The position numbers were made by a program, and so were the translations under genes. From contig NZ_CP120361.1 in NCBI RefSeq assembly GCF_029457495.1, positions 3,364,001-3,428,000 of the forward strand: a stretch of 64,000 nucleotides of DNA. Direction: 5' to 3'. This stretch comes from Chelativorans sp. AA-79 (GTDB taxonomy: Bacteria; Pseudomonadota; Alphaproteobacteria; Rhizobiales; Rhizobiaceae). The notes under the pieces were generated by a model. It searched no databases. It was not told the DNA's origin and was given only the letters and a program-made list of their open reading frames with translations. Position 1 is the first letter of the stretch. Each line of letters begins with the position of its first letter. Shown piece by piece: positions 16,463-26,170 of this stretch.

Positions 16463-17329
16463 ATGATCCCGACCACGCCTCTCGACCCTGCGGGCCTTCG
16501 CGAGCTGCTCTCCTTCTACGCCGACGCCGGTGTGGACGAGCCGCTCACCGAAGAGCCGTCGAACCGTTTCGAGGAGCGAAGCTCCCGCGCGGCCGCTCCC
16601 GAGGCGACGCGGCCTGCCGATCTCGCAGCGGCTGGCAATGCGCCTGCCCCCGCCAGGGCACCAGCGGCGCCGGCCCAGCCGGTGCCCAGGCCCGCGCAGC
16701 CCGCCGCCATTCCCGACGAAGCCCAGGCCGCCCGCGCGCGCGAACTGGCGCGGCAAGCGAGGACGCTCGACGAGTTGAAGGCGATACTGGCCGACTTCGA
16801 CGGCTGCAACCTGCGCCATACGGCGAAGAACCTGGTCTTCGCCGACGGCAACCCCGAAGCGGATTTCATGCTGGTGGGCGAGGCGCCGGGCCGGGACGAG
16901 GACCTGCAGGGCCTGCCCTTCGTCGGGCGATCCGGGCAGTTGCTCGACCGCATGCTCGCGGCGATCGGGCGCGACCGGACATCGGCCTATATCAGCAATG
17001 TGATTCCGTGGCGCCCCCCCGGCAACCGCGACCCCTCGCCCCTCGAAACGGAGATCTGCCGGCCCTTCATCGAGCGGCACGTCGAGCTGGTCGCGCCGAA
17101 AGTGCTGGTCACCTTGGGCAATCCTTCGACCAAGCTCCTGCTCGGCACGCAGACCGGCATCATGAGGATGCGCGGCACATGGTCGGTCCACAGGACCCAA
17201 AGCGGGATGGAGATCGCAACCATGCCGACGCTCCACCCGGCCTATCTCCTGCGCAATCCCGCACACAAGAAACTCACCTGGCGCGATTTCCTGGCCATCA
17301 AGATGAGGCTGAGGGAGTTGGAGGGGTGA
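16463..17329 (+). CDS. family 4/5-like uracil-DNA glycosylase with altered Fe-S cysteines
   Basis: A 288-residue protein. Residues 1-95 are a Pro/Ala-rich linker; the glycosylase domain follows with the catalytic GEAPGRDEDLQGLPFVGRSG motif (residues 139-158), RPPGNRD and the C-terminal MPTLHPAYLLRNP. It should remove uracil from DNA in base excision repair. In canonical family 4 enzymes four cysteines hold a [4Fe-4S] cluster. Here Cys115 and Cys199 remain, but the second site reads Arg118 and the third Trp183 (IPWRPPG), so the cluster is probably absent. The ATG at 16463 is preferred over a TTG at 16415. Confidence 0.85.
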   Translation: MIPTTPLDPAGLRELLSFYADAGVDEPLTEEPSNRFEERSSRAAAPEATRPADLAAAGNAPAPARAPAAPAQPVPRPAQPAAIPDEAQAARARELARQARTLDELKAILADFDGCNLRHTAKNLVFADGNPEADFMLVGEAPGRDEDLQGLPFVGRSGQLLDRMLAAIGRDRTSAYISNVIPWRPPGNRDPSPLETEICRPFIERHVELVAPKVLVTLGNPSTKLLLGTQTGIMRMRGTWSVHRTQSGMEIATMPTLHPAYLLRNPAHKKLTWRDFLAIKMRLRELEG

Positions 17330-17391
17330 GCTCCGACCAATGGGGCGGTAGGGCGAAAGAAACATGCTGCCCCATCCCTGCTCCCCGTCCC

Positions 17392-18351
17392 TTATGGACT
17401 GGGCGGCACAAAACGCCGCGCCGCCACGCGCTTCAGCCCGAGCCGGCGCTCGCGCCAGATGATGAACAGCCCCGCCCCCACCACGATCAGGCCGCCGACC
17501 AGCGTGTAGACGGTCGGTATGTCGCCGAATGCGAAATAGCCGACGGCGATGGCGAGGATCATCGAGGTATATTCGAAGGGCGCGATGGTGGAGAGCTCGG
17601 CGTGGCGGTAGCACTGCGTCATCAGGATCTGAGCCACGCCGCCACAGATGCCGGCGCCCGCGAGCGCCAGGAACTGCCAATGCGTCAGCCACACCCAGCC
17701 GAAGGGAATGGTGGCGAGCGAGACGATCGTCGCCGTCACGGAGAACCACATGACGATGGTGGGCGTCTTCTCCGTCAGCACGAGCCTGCGCACCAGCAGC
17801 ATGGCGACGGCGGAACATGCCGCGCCGAGCAGGATGGCGATCACGCCGACCGCCTGGTCGGCCTCGAGGCCGGGGCCGCTGCCGGTCAGCAGAGTGAGAT
17901 TGGGCCAGGCGATGATGACCACGCCCGCAAAGCCGATGACGACCGCGCTCCAACGGTAGATCCGCACCGCCTCGCCGAGGAAAATGGCGGAGAACACCAC
18001 GACGAGCAGCGGTTGGGCGTAGTTGAGCGTGATGGCGTCGGGCAGCGGCAGCCGCGTCAGCCCGAAGAAGCCGAGCCCCATCGAAGCCACACCGACGAGC
18101 CCGCGCATCACATGCCCCGCCGGATGCTTCGTCCGGAAGGCCGTCGCAAGCTCACGCTGCCAGGAGAGCATGAGGATGATGGGAAGGATGGCGAAGAAGG
18201 AGCGGAAGAAGACGATCTGCCCCGCCGGTACGGGGCCGGCCGACTTGATGAGCGACGACATCGCCACGAAGATCGAGACCGATATGATCTTGAGGGCGAT
18301 CCCGACCAGAGGCCTGCGCTCCGTGTCGAGTTCGCTTACGGCGACCGCCAT
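17392..18351 (-). CDS. DMT (EamA) family transporter
   Basis: A 319-residue protein with ten hydrophobic helices in two EamA repeats, for example VGIALKIISVSIFVAMSSLI, VFFRSFFAILPIILML, AITLNYAQPLLVVVFSAIFL in the first half and QAVGVIAILLGAACSAVAML, TSMILAIAVGYFAFGDIPT in the second. The family exports metabolites such as amino acids or purines at the inner membrane; the substrate here cannot be predicted. Start at ATG 18351 after GGGGAGG. It follows the molybdopterin subunit gene on the same strand (70 bases), but there is no sign of a functional link. Confidence 0.9.
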   Translation of the reverse strand: MAVAVSELDTERRPLVGIALKIISVSIFVAMSSLIKSAGPVPAGQIVFFRSFFAILPIILMLSWQRELATAFRTKHPAGHVMRGLVGVASMGLGFFGLTRLPLPDAITLNYAQPLLVVVFSAIFLGEAVRIYRWSAVVIGFAGVVIIAWPNLTLLTGSGPGLEADQAVGVIAILLGAACSAVAMLLVRRLVLTEKTPTIVMWFSVTATIVSLATIPFGWVWLTHWQFLALAGAGICGGVAQILMTQCYRHAELSTIAPFEYTSMILAIAVGYFAFGDIPTVYTLVGGLIVVGAGLFIIWRERRLGLKRVAARRFVPPSP

Positions 18352-18421
18352 CACCTATCCTCCCCTTCGCGGGGAAGGAAAAGCCGGCCGCAATGCGCAG
18401 CCGGCTCGACCGATCCGGGTT

Positions 18422-20731
18422 TCATCGCGCGGCCTGCGCCTCCGCGATGGCCTGCCACACGCGCGCGGGCGTGGTGGGCATCTCGATATGCGAGATGCCA
18501 TAGGCGCGGTAGAGCGCATCCGTCACGGCGTTGAGCACGGCGGGGGTGGAGCCGACGGTGCCGGCTTCGCCCGCGCCTTTCATGCCCAGCGCGTTGGTGG
18601 TGGAGGGGACGTTGCGCGTCTCGAAATGGATGAGCGGCAGAAGGTCTGCCCGCGGCATGGAGTAGTCCATGAAGGTGGCCGTCACGAGTTGGCCGTCCTG
18701 CGAATAGATGGTCTCTTCCGTCAGCGCCTGCCCCACTCCCTGGGCAATGCCCCCATGGATCTGGCCCGCGAGCAGGATCGGGTTCGCCGTCGCGCCGAAG
18801 TCGTCCACCACCGTGTAGGCCACGATCTCGGTCTTGCCGGTGCCGGGATCGATCTCCACCTCGCAGATATGGGTGCCGTTCGGATAAGTGGGCTCCGGCT
18901 GCTCGAAATCCCCGAAACCCTTCAGGTCCTCCGGGTCCTTCGCAGCCTTGGCGATGGAGGCGAAGTCCATCTGCCGGTCGGTGCCGACGATGCGCGCCAC
19001 ACCGTCGACCAGCTCGATATCGGCGGGCGAGGCCTCCATCTCGTCGGCGGCGATCTTCCTGATCTTCTCGGCAAGGTTCTCGCCCGCGCGGGAGGCTGAA
19101 ATGCCGCCGATCGGGATGGAGCGCGAGCCGCCGGTGCCGCCGCCCGCCTTCAGCACATCCGTATCGCCCTGATGGACATGGATCCTGGAGATGTCGAGGT
19201 CGAGCTTCTCGGCCACGAACTGCGCATAGGCGGTCGCATGGCCCTGGCCGTTCGACTGCGTGCCGATGGCGAGCGTCACCGAGCCGTCGCCGTTGAGCGT
19301 GAGATAGGCGGGCTCGGAGCCCGGAAAGGCGCAGGCCTCGATGTAGGTGGACATGCCGATGCCGCGGATCCGGCCGCGCGTCTTCGCCTCCTCGAGCCGC
19401 TCCCCGAACGTCGCCCAGCCGGCGCGCTCCATGGCGAGCGTCATGTGCCCGTCCAGCTCGCAACGGTCGTAAAGCCTGCCGGTGGGCGTGCGGTAGGGAA
19501 ACTGCTCCGGCTTGATGAAGTTCAGCCGGCGGATCTCCTCGCGCGGCATGTTCATCCGGCGGGCGCATTCCTCCACCAGCTTCTCGATCAGGAAAGCGGC
19601 CTCCGGCCGCCCCGCCCCGCGATAGGCATCGACCGGCGCGGTGTTGGTGTAGACACCCTTCACCGTCACGTCGATCGCCTGGATATCGTAGACGCCGGTG
19701 GCCATGGAGGCGCCGCCGGTCGGGATATAGGGCCCGAACTGGTGGATATAGGCGCCCATATTGGCCAGTAGTTCGATGCGCAGGCCGAGGAAACGCCCGC
19801 CCTCGTCGAGCGCCATCTCGGCGGTCACGGCGTTGTCGCGCGCCTGGCTGTCGGTCAGGAAATGCTCGTTGCGGTCGGAGGTCCATTTGACCGGGCGGCC
19901 GAGCCGCTTCGCCGCCTCCAGCACCAGCGCATATTCACGGTAGACGAATGCCTTGGTGCCGAAGCCGCCGCCGACGTCCGGCGTGATGACCCGGAGTTGC
20001 TCGACCGGAATGCCCAGCGTGCCCGCCAGGATCGCCTGCATGGAATGCACACCCTGGGAGCCGGTGGTCAGCACGAACCGGTTTTCGTCGTCGCGCCACT
20101 CGGCAAGGGCCGAGCGCGTTTCCATATAGTTCGCCACCAGGCGGTTGTTGACGAAGGCGATCTTCACCACGCTGTCGGCCTCGGCGAAGGCGGCTTCGGT
20201 CTTGTCCTTGTCCCCGACGTGATACAGAAAGGCCTCGTTGGTGCCGAGCTCCGGCCAGACCAGCGGCGCCCCGTCCAGAAGCGCCTCGGCCGTGCCGACC
20301 GTCGGCTCCTCGTCCTCGTAATCGACCTCGATCAGTTCCGCCGCATCCTGCGCCTGCTGGCGGGTCTCCGCCACGATGAAGGCGACGGCGTCACCCACAT
20401 ACTGAACGCGATCGCGGCAAAGGATCGGGATGTCCCGGCTCGGCGCCTTGCCTCCATCCGGCTGCTCGGGCATTCCCGCCGCCTTGAGGTCCTGCAGATG
20501 CTCCGTATCGGCTCCCGTCAGCACGAGGCGAACACCCGGCGCGGAGCGGACGGCCTCGACCGAAGCGATGAAAAATTTCGCCTTGGCGACGGGCGAGCGA
20601 AGGACATAGGCGTGAAGAGCGCCTGACGGCGAGATGTCGTCGGTGTAGCGCCCCTTGCCGGTGATGAAGCTCTCATCTTCCTTGCGCAGCACGGAAGCGC
20701 CCATGCCGAATTTCGGTGTGAGAACCGTCAT
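18422..20731 (-). CDS. xanthine dehydrogenase/CO dehydrogenase family molybdopterin-binding large subunit
   Basis: A 769-residue protein of the molybdenum hydroxylase large-subunit family. It shows GKGRYTDDI at the N-terminus, TPDVGGGFGTKAFVYREYAL, the active-site loop AYRGAGRPEAAFLIE and the catalytic Glu in MKGAGEAGTVG. The AYRGAGR loop is that of CoxL form II (form I CO dehydrogenase has AYRCSFR), so CO oxidation is unlikely; aldehydes or N-heterocycles are more probable substrates. The enzyme normally needs an FAD subunit and a 2Fe-2S subunit, yet neither is next to this gene. Partners must be encoded elsewhere, or this subunit acts alone. Confidence 0.85.
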   Translation of the reverse strand: MTVLTPKFGMGASVLRKEDESFITGKGRYTDDISPSGALHAYVLRSPVAKAKFFIASVEAVRSAPGVRLVLTGADTEHLQDLKAAGMPEQPDGGKAPSRDIPILCRDRVQYVGDAVAFIVAETRQQAQDAAELIEVDYEDEEPTVGTAEALLDGAPLVWPELGTNEAFLYHVGDKDKTEAAFAEADSVVKIAFVNNRLVANYMETRSALAEWRDDENRFVLTTGSQGVHSMQAILAGTLGIPVEQLRVITPDVGGGFGTKAFVYREYALVLEAAKRLGRPVKWTSDRNEHFLTDSQARDNAVTAEMALDEGGRFLGLRIELLANMGAYIHQFGPYIPTGGASMATGVYDIQAIDVTVKGVYTNTAPVDAYRGAGRPEAAFLIEKLVEECARRMNMPREEIRRLNFIKPEQFPYRTPTGRLYDRCELDGHMTLAMERAGWATFGERLEEAKTRGRIRGIGMSTYIEACAFPGSEPAYLTLNGDGSVTLAIGTQSNGQGHATAYAQFVAEKLDLDISRIHVHQGDTDVLKAGGGTGGSRSIPIGGISASRAGENLAEKIRKIAADEMEASPADIELVDGVARIVGTDRQMDFASIAKAAKDPEDLKGFGDFEQPEPTYPNGTHICEVEIDPGTGKTEIVAYTVVDDFGATANPILLAGQIHGGIAQGVGQALTEETIYSQDGQLVTATFMDYSMPRADLLPLIHFETRNVPSTTNALGMKGAGEAGTVGSTPAVLNAVTDALYRAYGISHIEMPTTPARVWQAIAEAQAAR

Positions 20732-20869
20732 AGCGAATTCCTTGCGAGTGACGTGGAAATTGGAGACTTAGCAGTGGCGGCAGTTTTGTCCACGGTCCGC
20801 ATCGTGTAAAGAGCCACGGTCGAAAATCTTGGGCCAATCGCGCTCCGGGACGGCCATAGGGAGAAACGC

Positions 20870-23515
20870 ATGCGCACCGACACAGGCCAGGTCTTCCGCC
20901 TCGAGGACTACCGCCCCAGCGATTACGCCATCGTCGAGACGGATCTCACTTTCCGCCTCGACCCCGAGCGCACACGGGTGACGGCAACGCTCACGGTGGA
21001 ACGGCGCGAAGGCGCGGCGAAGGACGCACCGCTTGTTCTCGACGGCGACGGCCTCGCGCTCGACGAGCTTCTCGTCGGCGGAAAGCCCGCCGTGAAAGGC
21101 TCCCACGAGGCGACGCCCGACAGCCTGACGATCAGGAGGCTGCCGAAGGCGGACCGGTTCGAGATCACGATCGTCACGATCATCGCGCCGGCGGCCAACA
21201 AGGCGCTGATGGGCCTCTATCTCTCGAACGGCGTCTACTGCACCCAGTGCGAGGCGGAGGGCTTCCGCCGCATCACCTATTATCTCGACCGGCCGGACGT
21301 GCTGTCCACCTATCGCGTGCGCATCGAGGCGAAGGAGAAGGAAGCCCCGCTGCTTCTTTCGAACGGCAACCCGGTCGAGAACGGCAGACTCGGCGATGGC
21401 TGGCACTATGCCGTCTGGCACGATCCCTTCCCGAAACCCTCCTACCTCTTCGCGCTGGTCGCAGGCGACCTCGGCGGCATCCATGACGCGTTCGTCACAG
21501 CCTCCGGGCGCAAGGTGAAGCTCGGCATCTATGTCGAGCACGGCAAGGAGCCGCTCGCGGCCTATGCAATGGACGCGCTGAAGCGCTCGATGCGCTGGGA
21601 CGAGGAGCGTTTCGGCAGGGAATACGACCTCGACGTCTTCAACATCGTCGCCGTGTCGGACTTCAATATGGGTGCAATGGAGAACAAGGGCCTCAACGTC
21701 TTCAACGACAAATACGTGCTGGCGGACCCCGAGACGGCGACGGACATGGACTATGCCAATATCGAGGCCATCATCGCCCACGAATATTTCCACAATTGGA
21801 CAGGCAACAGAATCACTTGCCGCGATTGGTTCCAGCTCTGCCTGAAGGAAGGACTGACCGTTTACCGCGACCACGAATTCTCCGCCGACCAGCGCTCGCG
21901 CGCGGTGAAGCGCATCGCCGAGGTGCGCACGCTGAAGGCGCACCAGTTCCCCGAGGACCAGGGACCGCTCGCCCATCCCGTGCGCCCGCGCCGCTACCGC
22001 GAGATCAACAATTTCTACACGGCGACGGTCTACGAGAAGGGGTCGGAGGTCGTCCGCATGATCCACACACTGCTCGGCGCGAAAGATTTCCGCGCCGGGA
22101 TGGATCTCTATTTCGAGCGGCACGACGGGCAGGCGGTCACGATCGAGGACTTCCTCGCCTGCTTCGAGGAGGCATCGGGCAAGGACCTCTCCCAGTTCGC
22201 GCTCTGGTACCACCAGGCGGGCACGCCGAATGTCACGGTTTCCACGAGCTACGACGCGCGGGCGAAGGAATACACGCTGGAGATCGAGCAGTCCGTGCCG
22301 CCGACGCCCTCCGAATCCCGCAAGCGCCTGATGCATATCCCGCTCGCCTTCGGCCTGGTGGGGCCGAACGGGCAGGACATGGAGTATGACAGCGCGGAAG
22401 GCGCCGCGGTGGAGAACGGTGTGATACACCTGCGCAAGCGGCGGCACACGGTGCTGTTCAAAGGTGTCAGCGCCCGGCCTGTGATCTCGCTCAACCGCGG
22501 CTTCTCCGCGCCCATCACGCTCGCTCTGGAAATGCGGCCGAAGGACCGTCTCTTCCTCGCCCGGCACGACAGCGATCTCTTCTCGCGCTGGCAGGCGCTC
22601 AACACCCTGTTCACCGAAGCGCTGATCGAGGCTTCAACGCGCATCCGCGGCGGAAAGACACCGAATTTCGAGGCGGCGCTGCTCGGCTATCCGGCCGAGA
22701 TCGCGGCCGACGAGAACCTGGAAGCGGCCTATCGCGCGCTCGCGCTCACCCTGCCCGCGGAAGCCGACATCGCCCGCGAGATCGGCAACAATATCGACCC
22801 GGACGCGATCGGCGCCGCACGCGAAGCCTTGCGCGAGGCGATCGCGGGCGAAGCGCAGGCGGTTTTCGCGAAGGTGTATGACGCGTTGCAGGATGATGGG
22901 CCGTTCAGCCCGGATGCGGCAAGCGCCGGCCGGCGTGCGCTGCGCAACGTGCTGCTCGAATATCTCTCGGCAGCCGCCCAAGATCCGGCCCTTGCCGCGC
23001 GCCAGTTCGAGGAGGCGAAGAGCATGACCGAGCGCGCCGCCGCGCTCAACGTCCTTGCCCACCAGTTCCCCGGAAGCGGGGCGGCGGAGAAAGCGCTCGC
23101 GGCCTTCGAGCAGCGCTATCACGACAACCCGCTCGTGCTCGACAAGTGGTTCATCGTGCAGGCAACGATCCCCGGCGACAGGACCGTGGATCTGGTGCGC
23201 AGGCTGATGGCCCACCCCGCCTTCTCCATTACGAACCCGAACCGCGTCCGCTCGCTCGTCGGCGGCTTCGCTTCGAGTAACCAGACCGGCTTCCACCGGG
23301 CCGACGGGGAAGGTTACCGCCTGCTCGCCGAGACGATCCTGCGCGTCGAGGCACACAATCCGCAGGTCGCGGCAAGGCTCGCCATCGCCTTCCGCTCCTG
23401 GCGGTCGTTGGAGAAGAACCGGCAGGAACAGGCCCGCGCCGCGCTCTCCGAAATCGCGCGGCAGCCCGAGCTCTCGCGCGACCTGCGCGACATCGTGGAG
23501 CGGACGCTGGCGTAG
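20870..23515 (+). CDS. pepN: aminopeptidase N (M1 family)
   Basis: An 881-residue cytoplasmic zinc aminopeptidase, the usual length for bacterial PepN. The substrate-anchoring GAMEN is at residues 268-272 and the zinc site HEYFHNWTGNRITCRDWF begins at His304 (His304, His308, with Glu327 in LKEGLTV as third ligand and Glu305 as base). It removes N-terminal residues from peptides during protein turnover. Domain order (N-terminal beta, catalytic, small beta, helical C-terminal) is complete. Start at ATG after AGGGAGAAACGC. It is divergent from the molybdopterin gene. Confidence 0.95.
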   Translation: MRTDTGQVFRLEDYRPSDYAIVETDLTFRLDPERTRVTATLTVERREGAAKDAPLVLDGDGLALDELLVGGKPAVKGSHEATPDSLTIRRLPKADRFEITIVTIIAPAANKALMGLYLSNGVYCTQCEAEGFRRITYYLDRPDVLSTYRVRIEAKEKEAPLLLSNGNPVENGRLGDGWHYAVWHDPFPKPSYLFALVAGDLGGIHDAFVTASGRKVKLGIYVEHGKEPLAAYAMDALKRSMRWDEERFGREYDLDVFNIVAVSDFNMGAMENKGLNVFNDKYVLADPETATDMDYANIEAIIAHEYFHNWTGNRITCRDWFQLCLKEGLTVYRDHEFSADQRSRAVKRIAEVRTLKAHQFPEDQGPLAHPVRPRRYREINNFYTATVYEKGSEVVRMIHTLLGAKDFRAGMDLYFERHDGQAVTIEDFLACFEEASGKDLSQFALWYHQAGTPNVTVSTSYDARAKEYTLEIEQSVPPTPSESRKRLMHIPLAFGLVGPNGQDMEYDSAEGAAVENGVIHLRKRRHTVLFKGVSARPVISLNRGFSAPITLALEMRPKDRLFLARHDSDLFSRWQALNTLFTEALIEASTRIRGGKTPNFEAALLGYPAEIAADENLEAAYRALALTLPAEADIAREIGNNIDPDAIGAAREALREAIAGEAQAVFAKVYDALQDDGPFSPDAASAGRRALRNVLLEYLSAAAQDPALAARQFEEAKSMTERAAALNVLAHQFPGSGAAEKALAAFEQRYHDNPLVLDKWFIVQATIPGDRTVDLVRRLMAHPAFSITNPNRVRSLVGGFASSNQTGFHRADGEGYRLLAETILRVEAHNPQVAARLAIAFRSWRSLEKNRQEQARAALSEIARQPELSRDLRDIVERTLA

Positions 23516-23528
23516 CTTGTTCTCGACC

Positions 23529-23588
23529 GAATCAATTTTCGCCCCCACTGGACAAGGCGAATCACCTCTGATTCCTTATGGATGATTC
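23529..23588 (+). promoter_or_regulatory. cluster of four GANTC (CcrM) sites before the PdhS-type kinase gene
   Basis: GAATC at 23529-23533 and 23559-23563 and GATTC at 23570-23574 and 23584-23588 fall within 60 bases in the 133-base gap before the kinase gene. GANTC is the target of the cell-cycle methylase CcrM and is read by GcrA in alphaproteobacteria. This density suggests methylation-dependent expression of the kinase. Confidence 0.55.
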
Positions 23589-23648
23589 GCAGGTACGCGT
23601 TCGCGGATCGGTCAAGGGGTAAGAAAGCAGAAACGAGGGCCCGTCGGG

Positions 23649-25976
23649 ATGGCGAGCGCGTATGCGTGGGCATTGCCTACCGCCCTGTTCTCCAGGCGCG
23701 GGAGGTCCAAGCAGGAAACGGAAGTCGCCGGCAATGCGAAGATCATCGCCGCGCCGGCCTATGAACGCCTGCTTGCCGTCGAGCCCTATCTGCGTCGGGC
23801 GATCCCCTTCCTGATCGTGATCTTTCTTTTCGTGGTGGCGGCAGCGAGACTGCTTTCACTGATGAACTGGCACGACGACATCGAACGCGAAACCAGGCGG
23901 CATCTGGGTCTCGCCGCACAGAACCTTGCGCAGTCGCTGCAGATCGCCGGCGCGGAAGGCCTCGCCCGGCCGGGCGCCGCCGAGACTTTGATCGATGAGG
24001 CCGTGCTGCGTGCCGGCGCTGACGGCGGCTGGGTGCTGGCGCTCACCGACCCGCAATTCATGGTGACCGCCACCTCGCCGGGCGGCCGGGAGATGAAGGG
24101 CCGCTCGCTCGACAGCCTTGTCTCGGGCGGGCAGCCGCTCTTCATGTTCGGAGAGAGGGCCGGCGTGCTCGAAGTGCAGATCGGCGCGGCGACGTGGTTC
24201 GCCGCAGTGAGCCTGCTGCCGGACGGAAGCGGCTCCGCGGTGGCGCTCGCCCCGCGCGACGCCGTCTTCGCCGAATGGCGCAGCACGGTCTCGCTCAATG
24301 TCACGCTCTTCGCGCTCACCGCCGGCGTGTTGATGGCGATCCTCTATGCCTATTTCAGCCAGGCCGCGCGAGCGCAGGCCGCCGACCGCATCTATCTCGA
24401 GGCGCACCAGCGCATCGATCTGGCGCTGGTGCGCGGCAAGTGCGGGCTGTGGGACTGGGACATGGCGCGCGGCAAGATGTACTGGTCGGCCTCCATGTAC
24501 GAGATGCTGGGCTACGAGGCCGCCGACATCATGCTTTCCTTCGGCGACGTGGCGAGCCTCATCCACCCCGACGACGGCGACCTCTTCGGGGCGGCCAACC
24601 GCATCGTCGCGCGCGAGATCGAGCAGGTCGACCAGATCTTCCGCATGCGCCATGCGAACGGACAGTGGATCTGGGTGCGCGCACGGGCGCAGGTGGTGGA
24701 CCCGGACGCGCCGGAGATCCATCTCATCGGCATCGCCGTCGATGTCACGGAACAGCGCACGCTGGTGCAGCAATCCGAAGCTGCCGACCAGCGGCTGCGC
24801 ACGGCGATCGAGAACATCACCGAATCCTTCGTGCTGTGGGACGCGGCCGAGCGGCTGGTGATGTGCAACTCGCGTTACCTGAAGAGCACCGGGCTCGATG
24901 CGGCGGAGGTGCTTCCCGGCCTTCATCGCGGGGAGATCGAGGCGCGCATGAACGCCGTGCGCTACGAGCGGCGGCTGACCGGATCCGCCAGCCAGCAGGA
25001 CGGGGTGACCTATGAGCGCCAGCTCGCCGACGGACGCTGGCTGCAGGTGACGGAGCTCAAGACCCGCGACGGCGGCACCGTCTCGGTGGGCACCGACATC
25101 ACCCAGCTCAAGCAGCATCAGGAGAAACTCGTCGAAAGCGAGCGCCGGCTGATGGCGACGATCCAGGATCTCTCCATCGCCCGCCGGGCCGAGCAGGAGC
25201 GTAGCCAGGAGCTCGTGGAGCTCAACCGCAAATATATGCGCGAGACGGAACGTGCCGAGGCCGCCAACCGGGCGAAATCGGAATTCCTCGCCAATATGTC
25301 GCACGAGCTCAGGACACCACTCAACGCCATCATCGGCTTCTCGGAACTGATGCAACAGGGGCTGTTCGGACCGCTTGGCTCGGAGCGCTACCAGGAATAT
25401 GTGAGCGACATCTATTCGAGCGGCAGCTATCTCCTGGGCGTGATCAACGACATCCTCGACATGTCCAAGATCGAAGCCGGGCAGTTCTCCATCCACCGGG
25501 AGAATATCGACCTTTCACCCCTCATCCGCGAGACGATGAGGGTGGTCACCTTGCAAGCCGACAAGAAGAACATCGAGCTGACGACCGACATCCCGGATTC
25601 GCTGTCGCTCTATGCGGACCGGCGCGCGGTCAAGCAGGTCCTCATCAACCTGCTCTTCAATGCGGTGAAGTTCACGGGCCAGGGCGGCAAGGTCACACTC
25701 AAGGCGCGCAAGGTCTCGCGCTCGCTCATGTTCACCATCCAGGACACGGGCTGCGGCATCCCGCGCGAAGCGCTCAAGAAGCTCGGCCGACCGTTCGAAC
25801 AGGTGGAGAACCAGTATTCGCGCAGCCACAACGGCTCGGGCCTGGGGCTAGCGATTTCCCGCTCGCTCACCGAGCTTCATGGCGGCGCGTTGCGCATCCG
25901 CTCCGCCGAAGGCGTGGGCACCATCGTCTGCGTGCGCCTGCCGGTGCAGCCGGCCCAATCGAGGGCGGCAGCGTAG
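23649..25976 (+). CDS. PdhS-family PAS sensor histidine kinase (CbrA/PleC-like)
   Basis: A 775-residue inner-membrane kinase. Transmembrane helices lie at about residues 51-70 and 216-236 with a periplasmic domain between them. Two PAS domains follow (about 255-370 with LWDWDMARGKMYWSASMYEM, and 382-490), then a coiled coil and HisKA with His552 in ANMSHELRTPLNAIIGFSEL. The HATPase region has LINLLFNAVKFTGQGGKV and SHNGSGLGLAISRSL. The HisKA sequence is that of the PleC/DivJ/PdhS kinases that act on DivK, controlling CtrA and the cell cycle; Sinorhizobium CbrA has a similar layout. GANTC sites upstream agree with this. Exact orthology is not settled. Confidence 0.85.
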   Translation: MASAYAWALPTALFSRRGRSKQETEVAGNAKIIAAPAYERLLAVEPYLRRAIPFLIVIFLFVVAAARLLSLMNWHDDIERETRRHLGLAAQNLAQSLQIAGAEGLARPGAAETLIDEAVLRAGADGGWVLALTDPQFMVTATSPGGREMKGRSLDSLVSGGQPLFMFGERAGVLEVQIGAATWFAAVSLLPDGSGSAVALAPRDAVFAEWRSTVSLNVTLFALTAGVLMAILYAYFSQAARAQAADRIYLEAHQRIDLALVRGKCGLWDWDMARGKMYWSASMYEMLGYEAADIMLSFGDVASLIHPDDGDLFGAANRIVAREIEQVDQIFRMRHANGQWIWVRARAQVVDPDAPEIHLIGIAVDVTEQRTLVQQSEAADQRLRTAIENITESFVLWDAAERLVMCNSRYLKSTGLDAAEVLPGLHRGEIEARMNAVRYERRLTGSASQQDGVTYERQLADGRWLQVTELKTRDGGTVSVGTDITQLKQHQEKLVESERRLMATIQDLSIARRAEQERSQELVELNRKYMRETERAEAANRAKSEFLANMSHELRTPLNAIIGFSELMQQGLFGPLGSERYQEYVSDIYSSGSYLLGVINDILDMSKIEAGQFSIHRENIDLSPLIRETMRVVTLQADKKNIELTTDIPDSLSLYADRRAVKQVLINLLFNAVKFTGQGGKVTLKARKVSRSLMFTIQDTGCGIPREALKKLGRPFEQVENQYSRSHNGSGLGLAISRSLTELHGGALRIRSAEGVGTIVCVRLPVQPAQSRAAA

Positions 25977-26170
25977 CGGAACATTCCGCTCTCGTGGCCG
26001 GTTCCGCTTCCTTTATCGAAAAGCAGGTCCGATGGCTCGCAAGCATCCGATCCTGAGGACGCTCGGGCCCGAGGAGCGGTAAATACCAGCGGCTCCTTCA
26101 TTCGACCGTTTTGCCGATTTGCGCCGTTCACCTGCAAGGCGGTCACGTCAAAAGGGGCCGCGGGTGTCCA

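Noticed and set aside
18422..20731. Aerobic carbon monoxide dehydrogenase (form I CoxL)
   Set aside because: The active-site loop is AYRGAGR, not the AYRCSFR of form I, and coxM/coxS are absent.
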